Made by a program: the position numbers and the translations under genes
The notes under the pieces: model-generated
Database searches by the model: none
The model's input: the letters and a program-made list of their open reading frames with translations, nothing else
What the model was told of the DNA's origin: nothing
NCBI RefSeq assembly: GCF_024753545.1
Contig: NZ_JANTOO010000015.1
Coordinates: 1 to 64,000 of the forward strand
Reading direction: 5' to 3'
DNA length: 64,000 nt
Source of the DNA: Lysinibacillus pinottii
Lineage (GTDB): Bacteria > Bacillota > Bacilli > Bacillales_A > Planococcaceae
Part shown: piece after piece, positions 26,803 through 35,566 of the stretch
How the letters are laid out: each line of letters begins with the position of its first letter
Numbering within the stretch: the stretch's first letter is position 1

Positions 26803-28230
26803 ATGAACTTTGAAACAGTCATTGGTTTAGAAGTACACGTTGAGTTAAAAACAAACTCAAAAATCTTCTCACCAGCACCTGCTCACTTTGGTGCTGAACC
26901 AAATACAAACACAACAGTAATCGATCTAGGTTATCCTGGTGTCCTACCAGTTCTGAATAAAAATGTGGTAGATTTCGCTATGCGTGCAGCTCTTGCATTA
27001 AATATGGAAATCGAACAAGAAACGAAATTTGACCGTAAAAACTACTTCTACCCTGATAATCCAAAAGCTTATCAAATTTCACAATTTGATAAACCAATCG
27101 GCAAAAATGGCTGGATTGACATCGAAGTAGACGGATACACAAAACGTATCGGTATTACTCGTCTTCATATGGAAGAAGATGCAGGTAAACTTTCACATGC
27201 GGGTGATCACTCACTAGTGGACTTTAACCGTCAAGGTACGCCGCTTGTTGAAATCGTTTCTGAGCCAGATATTCGTACGCCAAATGAAGCTTATGCTTAC
27301 TTAGAAAAATTAAAATCAATTATCCAATATACAGATGTTTCTGATTGTAAAATGGAAGAAGGTTCACTTCGTTGTGATGCCAATATTTCTATTCGTCCTT
27401 ATGGTCAAGAAGAGTTTGGTACAAAAACAGAGCTTAAAAACCTGAACTCTTTCAACTATGTTCGTCGTGGTTTAGAGCATGAGGAATTACGTCAAGCAGA
27501 TGTATTATTATCAGGTGGCGTTATTGAGCAAGAAACTCGTCGCTTCGATGAAAAAACGGGTAAAACAATTTTAATGCGTGTGAAAGAAGGAACAGATGAT
27601 TACCGTTACTTCCCAGAGCCAGATTTAGTTCGTCTTTCTATTGATGACGCTTGGCTAGAGCGCGTAAAATCAGAAATTCCTGAGCTTCCAGATGCTCGTA
27701 AAAAGCGTTATGTTGAAGAGCTAGGATTAACACCATATGATGCAGGAGTTCTTGTTATTTCTAAAGAAATTTCAGACTTCTTCGAGTCGATGATCGTCAA
27801 CGGTGCAGATGCGAAACTTTCTGCTAACTGGTTGATGGGTGATGTTTCTGCTTATTTAAACGCAGAACAAAAAGACTTAAAGGATACTGCATTAACACCT
27901 GAAAACCTTGCTGAAATGGTGAAATTAATCACTGACGGTACTATTTCTTCTAAAATCGGTAAAAAAGTGTTTGCTGAATTAGTTGAAAATGGCGGTTCTG
28001 CACAAGAAATTGTAAAAGCAAAAGGCTTAGTTCAAATTTCTGATGAAGGTGCTTTACTTGCCATTGTTACAGAAGTTTTAGACAATAATGCACAGTCTAT
28101 TGAAGATTTCAAAAATGGTAAGGATCGTGCTATTGGTTTCTTAGTTGGTCAAATTATGAAAGCTACTAAAGGTCAAGCTAACCCACCAATGGTCAATAAA
28201 TTATTGCAACAAGAAATTGCCAAACGATAA
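26803..28230 (+). CDS. gatB: Asp-tRNA(Asn)/Glu-tRNA(Gln) amidotransferase subunit B
   Basis: GatB (475 residues) activates the mischarged tRNA with ATP and amidates it. The kinase-like cradle begins ETVIGLEVHVEL, with DRKNYFYPDNPKAYQISQ and MEEDAGK binding ATP and metal. The C-terminal helical and YqeY-like tail domains contact tRNA. I chose ATG 26803, behind GGGAGG at the end of gatA; in-frame ATGs further upstream lie inside gatA. The length equals that of Bacillus GatB. Confidence 0.97.
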   Translation: MNFETVIGLEVHVELKTNSKIFSPAPAHFGAEPNTNTTVIDLGYPGVLPVLNKNVVDFAMRAALALNMEIEQETKFDRKNYFYPDNPKAYQISQFDKPIGKNGWIDIEVDGYTKRIGITRLHMEEDAGKLSHAGDHSLVDFNRQGTPLVEIVSEPDIRTPNEAYAYLEKLKSIIQYTDVSDCKMEEGSLRCDANISIRPYGQEEFGTKTELKNLNSFNYVRRGLEHEELRQADVLLSGGVIEQETRRFDEKTGKTILMRVKEGTDDYRYFPEPDLVRLSIDDAWLERVKSEIPELPDARKKRYVEELGLTPYDAGVLVISKEISDFFESMIVNGADAKLSANWLMGDVSAYLNAEQKDLKDTALTPENLAEMVKLITDGTISSKIGKKVFAELVENGGSAQEIVKAKGLVQISDEGALLAIVTEVLDNNAQSIEDFKNGKDRAIGFLVGQIMKATKGQANPPMVNKLLQQEIAKR

Positions 28231-28248
28231 TTACTCGTTGTAACATAG

Positions 28249-28289
28249 TAGCCGAGAGAGCTTAATTGCTTTCTCGGCTATTATTTTTC
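28249..28289 (+). terminator. intrinsic terminator after gatB
   Basis: TAGCCGAGAGAGC pairs with GCTTTCTCGGCTA (one mismatch), followed by TTATTTTT. Confidence 0.88.
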
Positions 28290-28390
28290 ATAAATGTAAC
28301 AATATTGAAATTTATAATACTTAATAGTTGTTTAAAAGGAGTATTCATAGCAAAATATAGATTAGATAATTATAAGGGGGACGAGAACTA

Positions 28391-28954
28391 ATGAAATCAG
28401 AACAACAATATTTTAATGAAGCTATTTCAATTCAACAATATATGGACAATATGACGACTCTTAAAGAAGAGAGTTTCCGCATTTATGACAGTTATGTAGT
28501 GCCAACAAACGATGGCTTTATTGAATTATTAAAAGACAAAAAACCTAAAATTTTAACGATTACGGAAGATTGGTGCGGAGATGCTATGTTAAACAATCCC
28601 ATTGTTCGTCGTGTTGCTGAAGCAGCTGAATTGGACATGCGAACAGTTTTCCGTGATGCGGACACAGATCTAATTGATCGTTATCTAACAAACGGTGGTC
28701 GTGCTATTCCTATTTACTTGCTATTAGATAGCACTGGTGAGGTGATTGGAAAGTGGGGTCCACGTGCACCTGAATTACAAGAGCTTGTTGTAACGAAGCG
28801 TGCAAGCTTACCAGATAAAGAAGATCCCACATTTGAAGAAGCTCAAAAAGCTCTTTATGCGGAAATTCGCGAGGAAAATATAACGAACCCAACATATTGG
28901 ACGTATGTTTATGACGACTTTAAAAAACAGGTGTCAAACGCGTTACAAAAATAA
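28391..28954 (+). CDS. thioredoxin family protein (Thioredoxin_9 type)
   Basis: A 187-residue cytosolic protein with a thioredoxin-like fold. The active-site region is EDWCGDAMLN with one Cys (Cys62) where thioredoxins have CxxC, so it cannot cycle as a normal dithiol oxidoreductase. The cis-Pro loop is GGRAIPIYLLL. Family members are common in Firmicutes, but the function is unknown. AAGGGGG precedes the ATG. It stands alone between the gatB terminator and dgkB, 72 bases before dgkB, and may be co-transcribed with it. Confidence 0.8.
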   Translation: MKSEQQYFNEAISIQQYMDNMTTLKEESFRIYDSYVVPTNDGFIELLKDKKPKILTITEDWCGDAMLNNPIVRRVAEAAELDMRTVFRDADTDLIDRYLTNGGRAIPIYLLLDSTGEVIGKWGPRAPELQELVVTKRASLPDKEDPTFEEAQKALYAEIREENITNPTYWTYVYDDFKKQVSNALQK

Positions 28955-29026
28955 CAAACGTAATGCAACATTTTAGCGAGTAAATCGTTGAATGAAATAG
29001 AATCTTATGAAGCAGGAAGGTATGTT

Positions 29027-29941
29027 ATGAAACGAGCAAGAATCATTTATAATCCTACATCTGGACGCGAAGCGTTTAAGAAACATCTACCAGAGGTGTT
29101 GGAAAAATTAGAAGTAGCAGGCTATGAAACATCCTGTCACGCAACAACGGGTGAAGGCGATGCAACACTTGCAGCAAAAGATGCAGTCGACCGTGGCTTT
29201 GATATAATCATCGCAGTTGGTGGAGATGGCACTTTAAATGAAGTTGTTTCAGGTGTAAGTCCATTTGAAAACCGTCCAAAAGTTGGTCTAATTCCAATGG
29301 GCACTACAAATGATTTTGCCCGTGCTGTGCATATCCCACGAAATATTGATGAGGCGGTAGACATTATTATACAGGGCGATACATTGCCAGTGGATGTCGG
29401 TCTATTAAATGGCGAACGCTACTTCATCAATATTGCTGCTGGCGGACGCATTACGGAGCTAACATATGAAGTACCAAGTAAAATGAAAACAATGCTTGGG
29501 CAGTTAGCCTATTATTTAAAAGCAGTAGAGATGATTCCATCCATCAAAGCTTCCCATATGCGCATAGAATACGATGGAGAAGTGTTTGACGGTGATGCCA
29601 TGATGTTCTTATGTGGTTTAACCAACTCTGTAGGCGGCTTTGAAAAACTTGCACCAGATGCAAGTATTAATGATGGATACTTTACATTATTAGTGTTAAA
29701 GAAAGTAAGTCTACCTGAGTTTATTCAATTGGCGGCTATGGCATTAAGAGGCGAACATTTAAATGATGATCGGGTCATTTACAAAAAAGCGAGTGTTGTC
29801 AAAGTCACGACTGAAAACGAAGTCCATCTTAATCTAGATGGAGAATATGGTGGAGACGCTCCAGCTACCTTTGAAAATTTAAAGCGTCATATCGAAATTT
29901 TTGTCCCTCTTGCAGATATTCGCGAGGAAGACCGTATTTAA
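29027..29941 (+). CDS. dgkB: diacylglycerol kinase DgkB
   Basis: DgkB (304 residues) is the soluble lipid kinase that phosphorylates diacylglycerol left by lipoteichoic acid synthesis, returning it to phosphatidic acid. The N-terminus is RARIIYNPTSG, the nucleotide loop is VGGDGTLNEV, and MGTTNDFARA follows. C-terminal LNLDGEYGGDAP is the conserved Asp-rich site. ATG 29027 matches the B. subtilis N-terminus and has GGAAGG upstream; in-frame TTG 28988 would add 13 residues. Confidence 0.94.
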   Translation: MKRARIIYNPTSGREAFKKHLPEVLEKLEVAGYETSCHATTGEGDATLAAKDAVDRGFDIIIAVGGDGTLNEVVSGVSPFENRPKVGLIPMGTTNDFARAVHIPRNIDEAVDIIIQGDTLPVDVGLLNGERYFINIAAGGRITELTYEVPSKMKTMLGQLAYYLKAVEMIPSIKASHMRIEYDGEVFDGDAMMFLCGLTNSVGGFEKLAPDASINDGYFTLLVLKKVSLPEFIQLAAMALRGEHLNDDRVIYKKASVVKVTTENEVHLNLDGEYGGDAPATFENLKRHIEIFVPLADIREEDRI

Positions 29942-29950
29942 AATAGGAAA

Positions 29951-29986
29951 TGCTCATCTTTGTTTTAGCGAGGGTGAGCTTTTTTG
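29951..29986 (+). terminator. intrinsic terminator after dgkB
   Basis: GCTCATCT pairs with GGGTGAGC (two G-U pairs) and is followed by six T. Confidence 0.8.
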
Positions 29987-29989
29987 TGT

Positions 29990-30185
29990 ATAGGAAACGA
30001 AGTTAAAAACTCCTTGATAGGCAACTAAAATTTCGTATGAAACGATTAAAAAGATAATAGACTAAATCAAATAACCAGCAGCGAAAAATTCAATATGTAG
30101 TAAGTCCAACCTTTAGAATTAGGGATTGTGAATGAAATAAGAAAAATGTTTGGCAAATGTGCGTATATTACTTGAACAAAATTTG
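29990..30185 (+). other. untranslated region upstream of the cyd operon
   Basis: No gene is seen here. Candidate promoter elements are TTGATA at 30014 with TATGAA at 30036 (16-base spacing). A TTGTGAA at 30126-30132 looks like half of a Rex operator, but the other half is poor. If the promoter is real, the cyd mRNA has a long leader ending in the hairpin at 30186. Confidence 0.35.
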
Positions 30186-30233
30186 AAACCTTAATAATAG
30201 GCTGAAATTCCGGTCCATTATAAAGGTTTTTTT
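30186..30233 (+). terminator. terminator-like hairpin in the cyd leader
   Basis: AAACCTTAATAAT pairs with ATTATAAAGGTTT (one A-A mismatch) around an 18-base loop that can fold on itself. Seven T follow. It lies 200 bases after the dgkB terminator and 45 before a cyd-linked peptide, so it could attenuate the cyd operon. Confidence 0.7.
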
Positions 30234-30278
30234 CGTTGTAATAGTGGAAAATGGGGTATGGATAAGGGAAAGGAAGTG

Positions 30279-30380
30279 TTGCTTTTGTATAAGTCACAGG
30301 AGAAGAAGCTTATTTGGCTAAGCTTTGGTGTTGCAATCATTATGCTACTTTCCATTCTTGGAAGAATATTTGGAAGCTAG
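30279..30380 (+). CDS. 33-residue single-span membrane peptide upstream of cydA
   Basis: A short reading frame starts at TTG 30279 behind AAAGGAAG; GTG 30276 and TTG 30285 are alternatives. The peptide has a polar, basic N-terminus (YKSQEKK), then one hydrophobic span (LIWLSFGVAIIMLLSIL) and a short GRIFGS tail. Its TAG stop supplies the first bases of the cydA ribosome site (AGGGGG), so the two are likely translationally coupled. I do not recognise the family. It is not CydS, which is downstream of cydB, but has similar size and topology. It may be an accessory subunit or assembly factor, or a regulatory leader peptide. Confidence 0.55.
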   Translation: MLLYKSQEKKLIWLSFGVAIIMLLSILGRIFGS

Positions 30381-30391
30381 GGGGCAATGAG

Positions 30392-31738
30392 ATGATAAAC
30401 GAATCAGCAGTCTATTGGAGTCGCGCATTAACGGAATTAACATTATCGTTCCATATTATTTATGCAACGATAGGTGTAGGTGTCCCGTTAATGATCATGA
30501 TTGCTCAATGGACTGGGTATAAAAAGAATGATGAGCATTATATTTTAATGGCAAGACGTTGGGCACGTGGTTTCGTCATAACGGTTGCAGTGGGTGTTGT
30601 GACTGGTACCGCAATTGGCTTACAATTATCATTATTATGGCCCAACTTTATGCAACTAGCTGGTCAAACCATTGCTTTACCGCTTTTTTTGGAAACGTTT
30701 GCATTTTTCTTTGAAGCTATATTTTTGGGTATTTATTTATATACTTGGGACCGCTTCGATAGTCAGAAAAAGCATATGCTATTGTTAATTCCAGTTGCAG
30801 TAGGCGCATCGATGTCAGCTGTATTTATTACAATCGTGAATGCTTTTATGAATGCTCCGAGAGGCTTCGATATTGTCGACGGGGAACTTGTTAATATTCA
30901 ACCCTTCTTAGCGATGTTTAACCCTGCTATGCCGACAAAGGTGGCGCATGTACTGGTAACAGCATATATGACATCTGCATTTGTATTAGCAGCTATTGCA
31001 GGATACCGAATGCTGAAAGGATCGAAACATGTATACCATAAAAAATCATTATTATTGCTGATGAAAATTGGTTTAATTTTCTCTATTGCAGCAGCTGTGA
31101 TTGGAGATTTCTCGGGAAAATACTTAGCGGAATATCAACCAGAAAAATTAGCCGCAGCAGAATGGCATTTTGAAACAGAAGGTAAGGCTTCTCTTGTCTT
31201 ATTTGGCGTACTAGATGGAGAAGAAGTGAAATATGCTATTAAAATTCCGTATGCTTTGAGCGTTCTTGCACATTTTAATCCTAATGAAGAGGTAATTGGA
31301 TTAGATCAATTCGAGGAAGAGGATTTACCACCTCTCTATATTCATTATCTCTTTGATATCATGGTTTCTATAGGTATGTTTATGGTGCTAGTTTCATTAC
31401 TGTATGTTGTAGGGAAAGCACGGGGCTGGCAGTTTATACATTCACGGTGGTATCGATGGATCATTGTGGCGGGTGGCCCACTCTCTATCATTGCCATTGA
31501 AGCAGGCTGGTGGCTTGCAGAGGTTGGACGTCAACCATGGATTCTTTATGGTTTGATGCGAACACCAGAAGGAGCCACAACGAGTGATCATGTGGATTTA
31601 ATGCTGTTGTTGTTTGCAGGTGTATATGCAGTATTAGCGGTAGGAAGTATTGTCGTCTTGGTGCGAATGTTTAAAAAGAATCCAATTGAGCGTGAGATTG
31701 AAGATCGCCACTCTGAAAAAGGTGGTGACATCCTATGA
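30392..31738 (+). CDS. cydA: cytochrome bd ubiquinol/menaquinol oxidase subunit I
   Basis: CydA (448 residues) oxidises menaquinol and reduces oxygen to water in the cell membrane. Nine or so membrane helices are visible. Heme ligands fit His21 (TLSFHIIY), His186 (KVAHVLV) and Met324, matching the numbering of the Geobacillus bd oxidase within one residue. The quinol loop between helices 6 and 7 is short, as in that Geobacillus/YthA type. ATG 30392 lies seven bases after AGGGGG. It overlaps cydB by four bases (ATGA). Confidence 0.93.
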   Translation: MINESAVYWSRALTELTLSFHIIYATIGVGVPLMIMIAQWTGYKKNDEHYILMARRWARGFVITVAVGVVTGTAIGLQLSLLWPNFMQLAGQTIALPLFLETFAFFFEAIFLGIYLYTWDRFDSQKKHMLLLIPVAVGASMSAVFITIVNAFMNAPRGFDIVDGELVNIQPFLAMFNPAMPTKVAHVLVTAYMTSAFVLAAIAGYRMLKGSKHVYHKKSLLLLMKIGLIFSIAAAVIGDFSGKYLAEYQPEKLAAAEWHFETEGKASLVLFGVLDGEEVKYAIKIPYALSVLAHFNPNEEVIGLDQFEEEDLPPLYIHYLFDIMVSIGMFMVLVSLLYVVGKARGWQFIHSRWYRWIIVAGGPLSIIAIEAGWWLAEVGRQPWILYGLMRTPEGATTSDHVDLMLLLFAGVYAVLAVGSIVVLVRMFKKNPIEREIEDRHSEKGGDIL

Positions 31739-32760
31739 CATTAGAGATTCTAGGTATTTCAGTATTGTGGATATTCCTATTTGGCTATGTCATTGTCGCA
31801 TCGATTGATTTTGGTGCTGGTTTCTTTAACGCCTATAGCTTACTGATAGGGAAGAATCATATTTTAACGAATATTATTAAACGGTATTTATCGCCTGTTT
31901 GGGAAGTAACCAATGTCTTTTTGGTATTCTTCTTTGTAGGGATTGTAGGATTTTTCCCGCAAACTGCTTTTTACTACGGAACTATTTTACTGATACCAGT
32001 CAGCATTTCTCTTGTCCTATTGGCTATTCGGGGTTCCTATTATGCCTTTGAATCGTATGGTACGAGAGGACATATTGGCTACACGCTGACATATGGTGTC
32101 GCAGGTTTATTAATTCCCGCATCTTTGTCTGTTGTCTTTGCTATTGCTGGTGGAGGTTATGTGGACCTCGTTAATGGGCAGCCTGTTTTAAACTACTGGA
32201 CTTTATATACGAGTCCATTTGCTTGGAGCATTGTGGTCCTGAGTATTGCCGCTGTACTTTACATTTCGGCAGTATTCTTAACTTGGTATGCACATAAAGC
32301 GAATGACAAGGAAGCTACGAAGCTAATGAGAAAATATGCACTTTTATGGGCAGCCCCTTTGATGGTTAGCGCGTTAGGCATCATGTATGAGATGAAATCC
32401 ATTAACCCTGAAAGTTATGGGCACATGGTGAATCTATGGTGGATGTTTGCGATATCAGCCATATTATTTATGATTACAGTGCTCCTCATTGCGCTGCGTA
32501 AAAAATACGGGCTTGCAGTTGCGCTTCTTATTGCTCAATTTGCAGTAGCATTCTTCGCTTATGGTATTGCGCAATATCCGTATTTGCTGTATCCATATTT
32601 AACAATTTATGATGGCTTCACAAGTACACAAATGGCAATTGCTTTAATTATTGCCTTTATTTTAGGACTTTGTCTCCTGCTCCCTTCACTTTATTTATTG
32701 ATGAAATTATTCTTGTTCAATAAAAACTATGTGACTGGAAAAGAAGACAATCACGCATAG
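31735..32760 (+). CDS. cydB: cytochrome bd oxidase subunit II
   Basis: CydB (341 residues) has about eight membrane helices and supports CydA structurally. The family start is visible (ILGISVLWIFLFGYVIVASIDFGAGFF, split here only for description as a helix with DFGAG), followed by SPVWEVTNVFLVFF and LAIRGSYYAFE. Length and sequence fit the YthB/Geobacillus type. The start codon overlaps the cydA stop. The TAG stop overlaps the ribosome site of cydS. Confidence 0.92.
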   Translation: MTLEILGISVLWIFLFGYVIVASIDFGAGFFNAYSLLIGKNHILTNIIKRYLSPVWEVTNVFLVFFFVGIVGFFPQTAFYYGTILLIPVSISLVLLAIRGSYYAFESYGTRGHIGYTLTYGVAGLLIPASLSVVFAIAGGGYVDLVNGQPVLNYWTLYTSPFAWSIVVLSIAAVLYISAVFLTWYAHKANDKEATKLMRKYALLWAAPLMVSALGIMYEMKSINPESYGHMVNLWWMFAISAILFMITVLLIALRKKYGLAVALLIAQFAVAFFAYGIAQYPYLLYPYLTIYDGFTSTQMAIALIIAFILGLCLLLPSLYLLMKLFLFNKNYVTGKEDNHA

Positions 32761-32774
32761 GAGGAAATGAGTGT

Positions 32775-32897
32775 ATGCAAAGTTTTTTAATTTTTTATGC
32801 GCCTTTTATTGTCGTCATTCTTGGAATCTTGTGTGCATTTTGGTGGGCACCAAGGGATTATCATATAACAAAAGAGCAAGGAAAGAGTCGCGAATAG
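32775..32897 (+). CDS. cydS: cytochrome bd oxidase small subunit CydS
   Basis: A 40-residue reading frame begins at ATG 32775, ten bases after AGGAGG, which overlaps the cydB stop. It encodes MQSFLIFYAP, one hydrophobic span ending in CAFWWAP, and a polar tail. This matches the 33-residue CydS (YbgT-like) found in the Geobacillus thermodenitrificans bd oxidase structure, where it packs against CydA. The stop codon lies in the loop of the operon terminator. Confidence 0.88.
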   Translation: MQSFLIFYAPFIVVILGILCAFWWAPRDYHITKEQGKSRE

Positions 32898-32909
32898 CGG
32901 CTCTTTTTT
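32882..32909 (+). terminator. cyd operon terminator
   Basis: GAGTCGC pairs with GCGGCTC (one G-U) around GAATA, flanked by A and T runs. The 5' arm lies within the end of cydS. Confidence 0.85.
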
Positions 32910-33006
32910 CAAGTTAGTTAGGAGAACGACATAACAGGTAAGTCTTGTTCTTTTTTCATTCGCCAACACATGCTACAATAAGGAGATTGAAATGGAGGAT
33001 GTACGA

Positions 33007-34371
33007 ATGTCAGCACCCGTGAAAAAGAATGAACGACTTTCAGTTTATATAGAAGACTTAACACATGATGGCAATGGTGTTGCTAAGGTAGATGGCTATC
33101 CATTATTTATACAAGGCGCACTTCCGAACGAAACAGCCGAAATCCATGTGATGAAAACCTTAAAAAATTATGGCTTTGCAAAAGTTGTAGATATTATTAA
33201 GCCATCACCCGATCGAGTAGAAGCTCCATGCGATTACTTTAAGCAATGCGGAGGCTGTCAATTACAGCATTTATCGTATGAGGGGCAGCTCAAATGGAAA
33301 GAAAATATGGTACGCAATGTGATGCAACGCATTGGCAAAATAGATGCACCTGTTCTGCCTGTAAAAGGAATGAAAGAGCCTTGGCATTATCGGAATAAAG
33401 CGCAAATTCCTTTCTCTGAAAATGAAGCAGGACAAGCTATTGCTGGTTTTTATAAAACGAAGACGCATAGCATTGTGGATATGGAGCGTTGCTTGATTCA
33501 AACGGGAGAAGCAGATGCAATTTTAGTAGGCTTGAAAAAAGAATTAGTGGCGATAGGCATGCGCCCCTACAATGAACTTTCCCACGAAGGAATGTTGCGC
33601 CATGTTGTGATTCGTAAAGCACGGGCAACAGGTGAGGTCATGGTTGTTCTCGTGACGAAAAAGAAAAAATTTCCACAAAAAGAAGCAGCCATTGCAGTAA
33701 TTCAAAAGCTTGTTCCGAACGTCACTTCAATTATGCAAAATGTTAATCATGAGAAAACGAATGTGATTTTTGGTGACGACACATTGAACCTTTGGGGCAA
33801 GGACGTTATTATTGACACAATTGGCGACGTACGCTTTGAAATTTCTGCTCGCTCCTTCTATCAAGTCAACCCAGAGCAAACTGAGGTCCTTTATAAACAA
33901 GCACTTGATTATGCTAACTTACAAGGAGATGAACGAGTGATTGATGCCTATTGTGGAATCGGAACGATCTCCTTGTTCCTGGCACAAAAGGCAAGGGCAG
34001 TTATGGGCGTAGAAATTGTCCCACAAGCGATTGAAGATGCCAAACGCAATGCTGTACTCAATGGTTTTACAAATACTTATTTTGAGGCAGGACCAGCTGA
34101 GGAAGTTATACCTAGATGGTATAAGGAAGGAAAGGAAGCAGACGTACTGGTGGTAGATCCACCACGTAAAGGCTGTGATGAGGCACTTTTAACTACTATT
34201 TTAGAGCAGCGTCCAAAACGAGTGGTCTATGTCTCCTGTAATCCAGCTACACTAGCACGCGATCTTCGTATTTTGGAGAATGGCGGCTATCAAACACAAG
34301 AAATTCAGCCAGTAGATATGTTCCCGCATTCCACACATTGTGAAGCGGTTGCGTGGTTAGAGTTGGTATAA
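33007..34371 (+). CDS. rlmCD: 23S rRNA (uracil-C5)-methyltransferase RlmCD
   Basis: This RumA/TrmA-type enzyme (454 residues from this start) makes m5U in 23S rRNA, U747 and/or U1939. A TRAM domain opens the protein (about 5-60). Cysteines in CDYFKQCGGC and a later Cys (ERCLIQT) bind a [4Fe-4S] cluster. The SAM site is IDAYCGIGTISLFLA and the catalytic Cys lies in YVSCNPATLARDL. Two starts are possible: ATG 32992 behind AAGGAG and ATG 33007 behind a GGAGG eight bases upstream. I prefer the second, which matches the B. subtilis N-terminus better. Confidence 0.92.
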   Translation: MSAPVKKNERLSVYIEDLTHDGNGVAKVDGYPLFIQGALPNETAEIHVMKTLKNYGFAKVVDIIKPSPDRVEAPCDYFKQCGGCQLQHLSYEGQLKWKENMVRNVMQRIGKIDAPVLPVKGMKEPWHYRNKAQIPFSENEAGQAIAGFYKTKTHSIVDMERCLIQTGEADAILVGLKKELVAIGMRPYNELSHEGMLRHVVIRKARATGEVMVVLVTKKKKFPQKEAAIAVIQKLVPNVTSIMQNVNHEKTNVIFGDDTLNLWGKDVIIDTIGDVRFEISARSFYQVNPEQTEVLYKQALDYANLQGDERVIDAYCGIGTISLFLAQKARAVMGVEIVPQAIEDAKRNAVLNGFTNTYFEAGPAEEVIPRWYKEGKEADVLVVDPPRKGCDEALLTTILEQRPKRVVYVSCNPATLARDLRILENGGYQTQEIQPVDMFPHSTHCEAVAWLELV

Positions 34372-34374
34372 TAG

Positions 34375-34418
34375 AAAAGCAGTTGATATAGAAAAAATCT
34401 ATACCATCTGCTTTTTAT
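34375..34418 (+). terminator. intrinsic terminator after rlmCD
   Basis: AAAAGCAGTTGATATAGA pairs with TCTATACCATCTGCTTTT with two mismatches, followed by T. Confidence 0.82.
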
Positions 34419-34481
34419 AATTTTTCATCCACTTGTTTTTGAGTCAGAATTAAAGTTATACAGATAGTGAGAGGATTTGGA

Positions 34482-35456
34482 ATGAACATGATAGATAATT
34501 TTTGGCGTGATTTGCCGCGTCCATTTTTTGTACTGGCACCGATGGAGGATGTAACAGATGTTGTTTTTCGTCAAGTAGTCAGTGAAGCCGGAAGACCGGA
34601 TGTATTTTTCACAGAGTTTACAAATTCAGATAGCTACTGTCATCCAGAGGGGCAGAAAAGTGTGCGTGGCCGTTTGATTTTTACAGAAGATGAACAGCCG
34701 ATGGTGGCACATATTTGGGGAGATAATCCTGAGTATTTCCGTCAAATGAGTAGAGGCATGGCAGAGCTAGGCTTTAAAGGTATTGATATTAATATGGGCT
34801 GTCCTGTGCCAAATGTGGCATCGAGGGGAAAAGGGAGTGGCCTTATTTTACGTCCTGATGTGGCGGCAGAATTGATTCAAGCTGCCAAAGCGGGTGGACT
34901 GCCTGTCAGTGTGAAAACACGACTTGGCTATAAGGATGTAGAGGAATGGGAGGAATGGTTAACGCATATTTTCAAACAAGATATTGCGAACCTATCGATT
35001 CATTTGCGCACAAGAAAGGAAATGAGCCAAGTTGATGCACATTGGGAGCTCATTCCTGAAATCAAAAAATTACGCGATTGTATCGCACCTAATACGCTAT
35101 TAACGATCAATGGAGACATCCCTGATCGACAAACCGGGCTAGAGCTCGCCGAAAAATATGGTATTGATGGCGTAATGATTGGACGAGGTATTTTTAAAAA
35201 TCCCTTTGCTTTTGAAAAAGAACCAAAGGAGCATAGCAGTAAAGAGTATCTTGACCTTTTAAGACTGCAGCTCGATCTTCAAGATCAATATGAGGAAGTA
35301 CTCCCACGCTCTATCACAGGACTTCATCGCTTTTTCAAAATATATGTCAAAGGATTCCGAGGTGCCAGTGAGTTAAGAAGCCAATTGATGAACACGAAAT
35401 CAACAGATGAGGTGCGTGCATTGCTTGATCGCTTTGAAGCAAATCATGTTGAATAA
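34482..35456 (+). CDS. dus: tRNA-dihydrouridine synthase
   Basis: A 324-residue FMN-dependent enzyme that reduces uridine in the D-loop of tRNA. The TIM barrel opens with VLAPMEDVTD, and INMGCPVPNVASRGKGSGL carries the catalytic Cys in the MGCPVP motif. SVKTRLGY and GVMIGRGIFKNPF bind FMN. It resembles the Firmicute YfjN branch more than DusB. The ATG at 34482 follows AGAGGA by seven bases; an ATG two codons downstream is also possible. Confidence 0.9.
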   Translation: MNMIDNFWRDLPRPFFVLAPMEDVTDVVFRQVVSEAGRPDVFFTEFTNSDSYCHPEGQKSVRGRLIFTEDEQPMVAHIWGDNPEYFRQMSRGMAELGFKGIDINMGCPVPNVASRGKGSGLILRPDVAAELIQAAKAGGLPVSVKTRLGYKDVEEWEEWLTHIFKQDIANLSIHLRTRKEMSQVDAHWELIPEIKKLRDCIAPNTLLTINGDIPDRQTGLELAEKYGIDGVMIGRGIFKNPFAFEKEPKEHSSKEYLDLLRLQLDLQDQYEEVLPRSITGLHRFFKIYVKGFRGASELRSQLMNTKSTDEVRALLDRFEANHVE

Positions 35457-35470
35457 CCTTTATTAGGGTG

Positions 35471-35513
35471 AGGTAAGCAGTACCCTGACACTAAACAGAA
35501 ACTTGCCTTTTTT
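35471..35513 (+). terminator. terminator after dus
   Basis: AGGTAAG pairs with CTTGCCT (one G-U) around 24 bases, then five T. The 3' arm contains the -35 of the glpD promoter, so the two elements overlap. Confidence 0.55.
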
Positions 35514-35531
35514 GAATGTGCATATTACAAT
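35503..35531 (+). promoter_or_regulatory. glpD promoter
   Basis: TTGCCT at 35503-35508 and TACAAT at 35526-35531 are 17 bases apart. Transcription would start near 35538, about 30 bases before the leader terminator. Confidence 0.7.
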
Positions 35532-35566
35532 AAAAAGTAAGTTAATAGCAGGTTTGAGTAACTGAG

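Noticed and set aside
30126..30143. Rex operator upstream of the cyd operon
   Set aside because: Only the left half TTGTGAA fits; the right half does not match TTCACAA.
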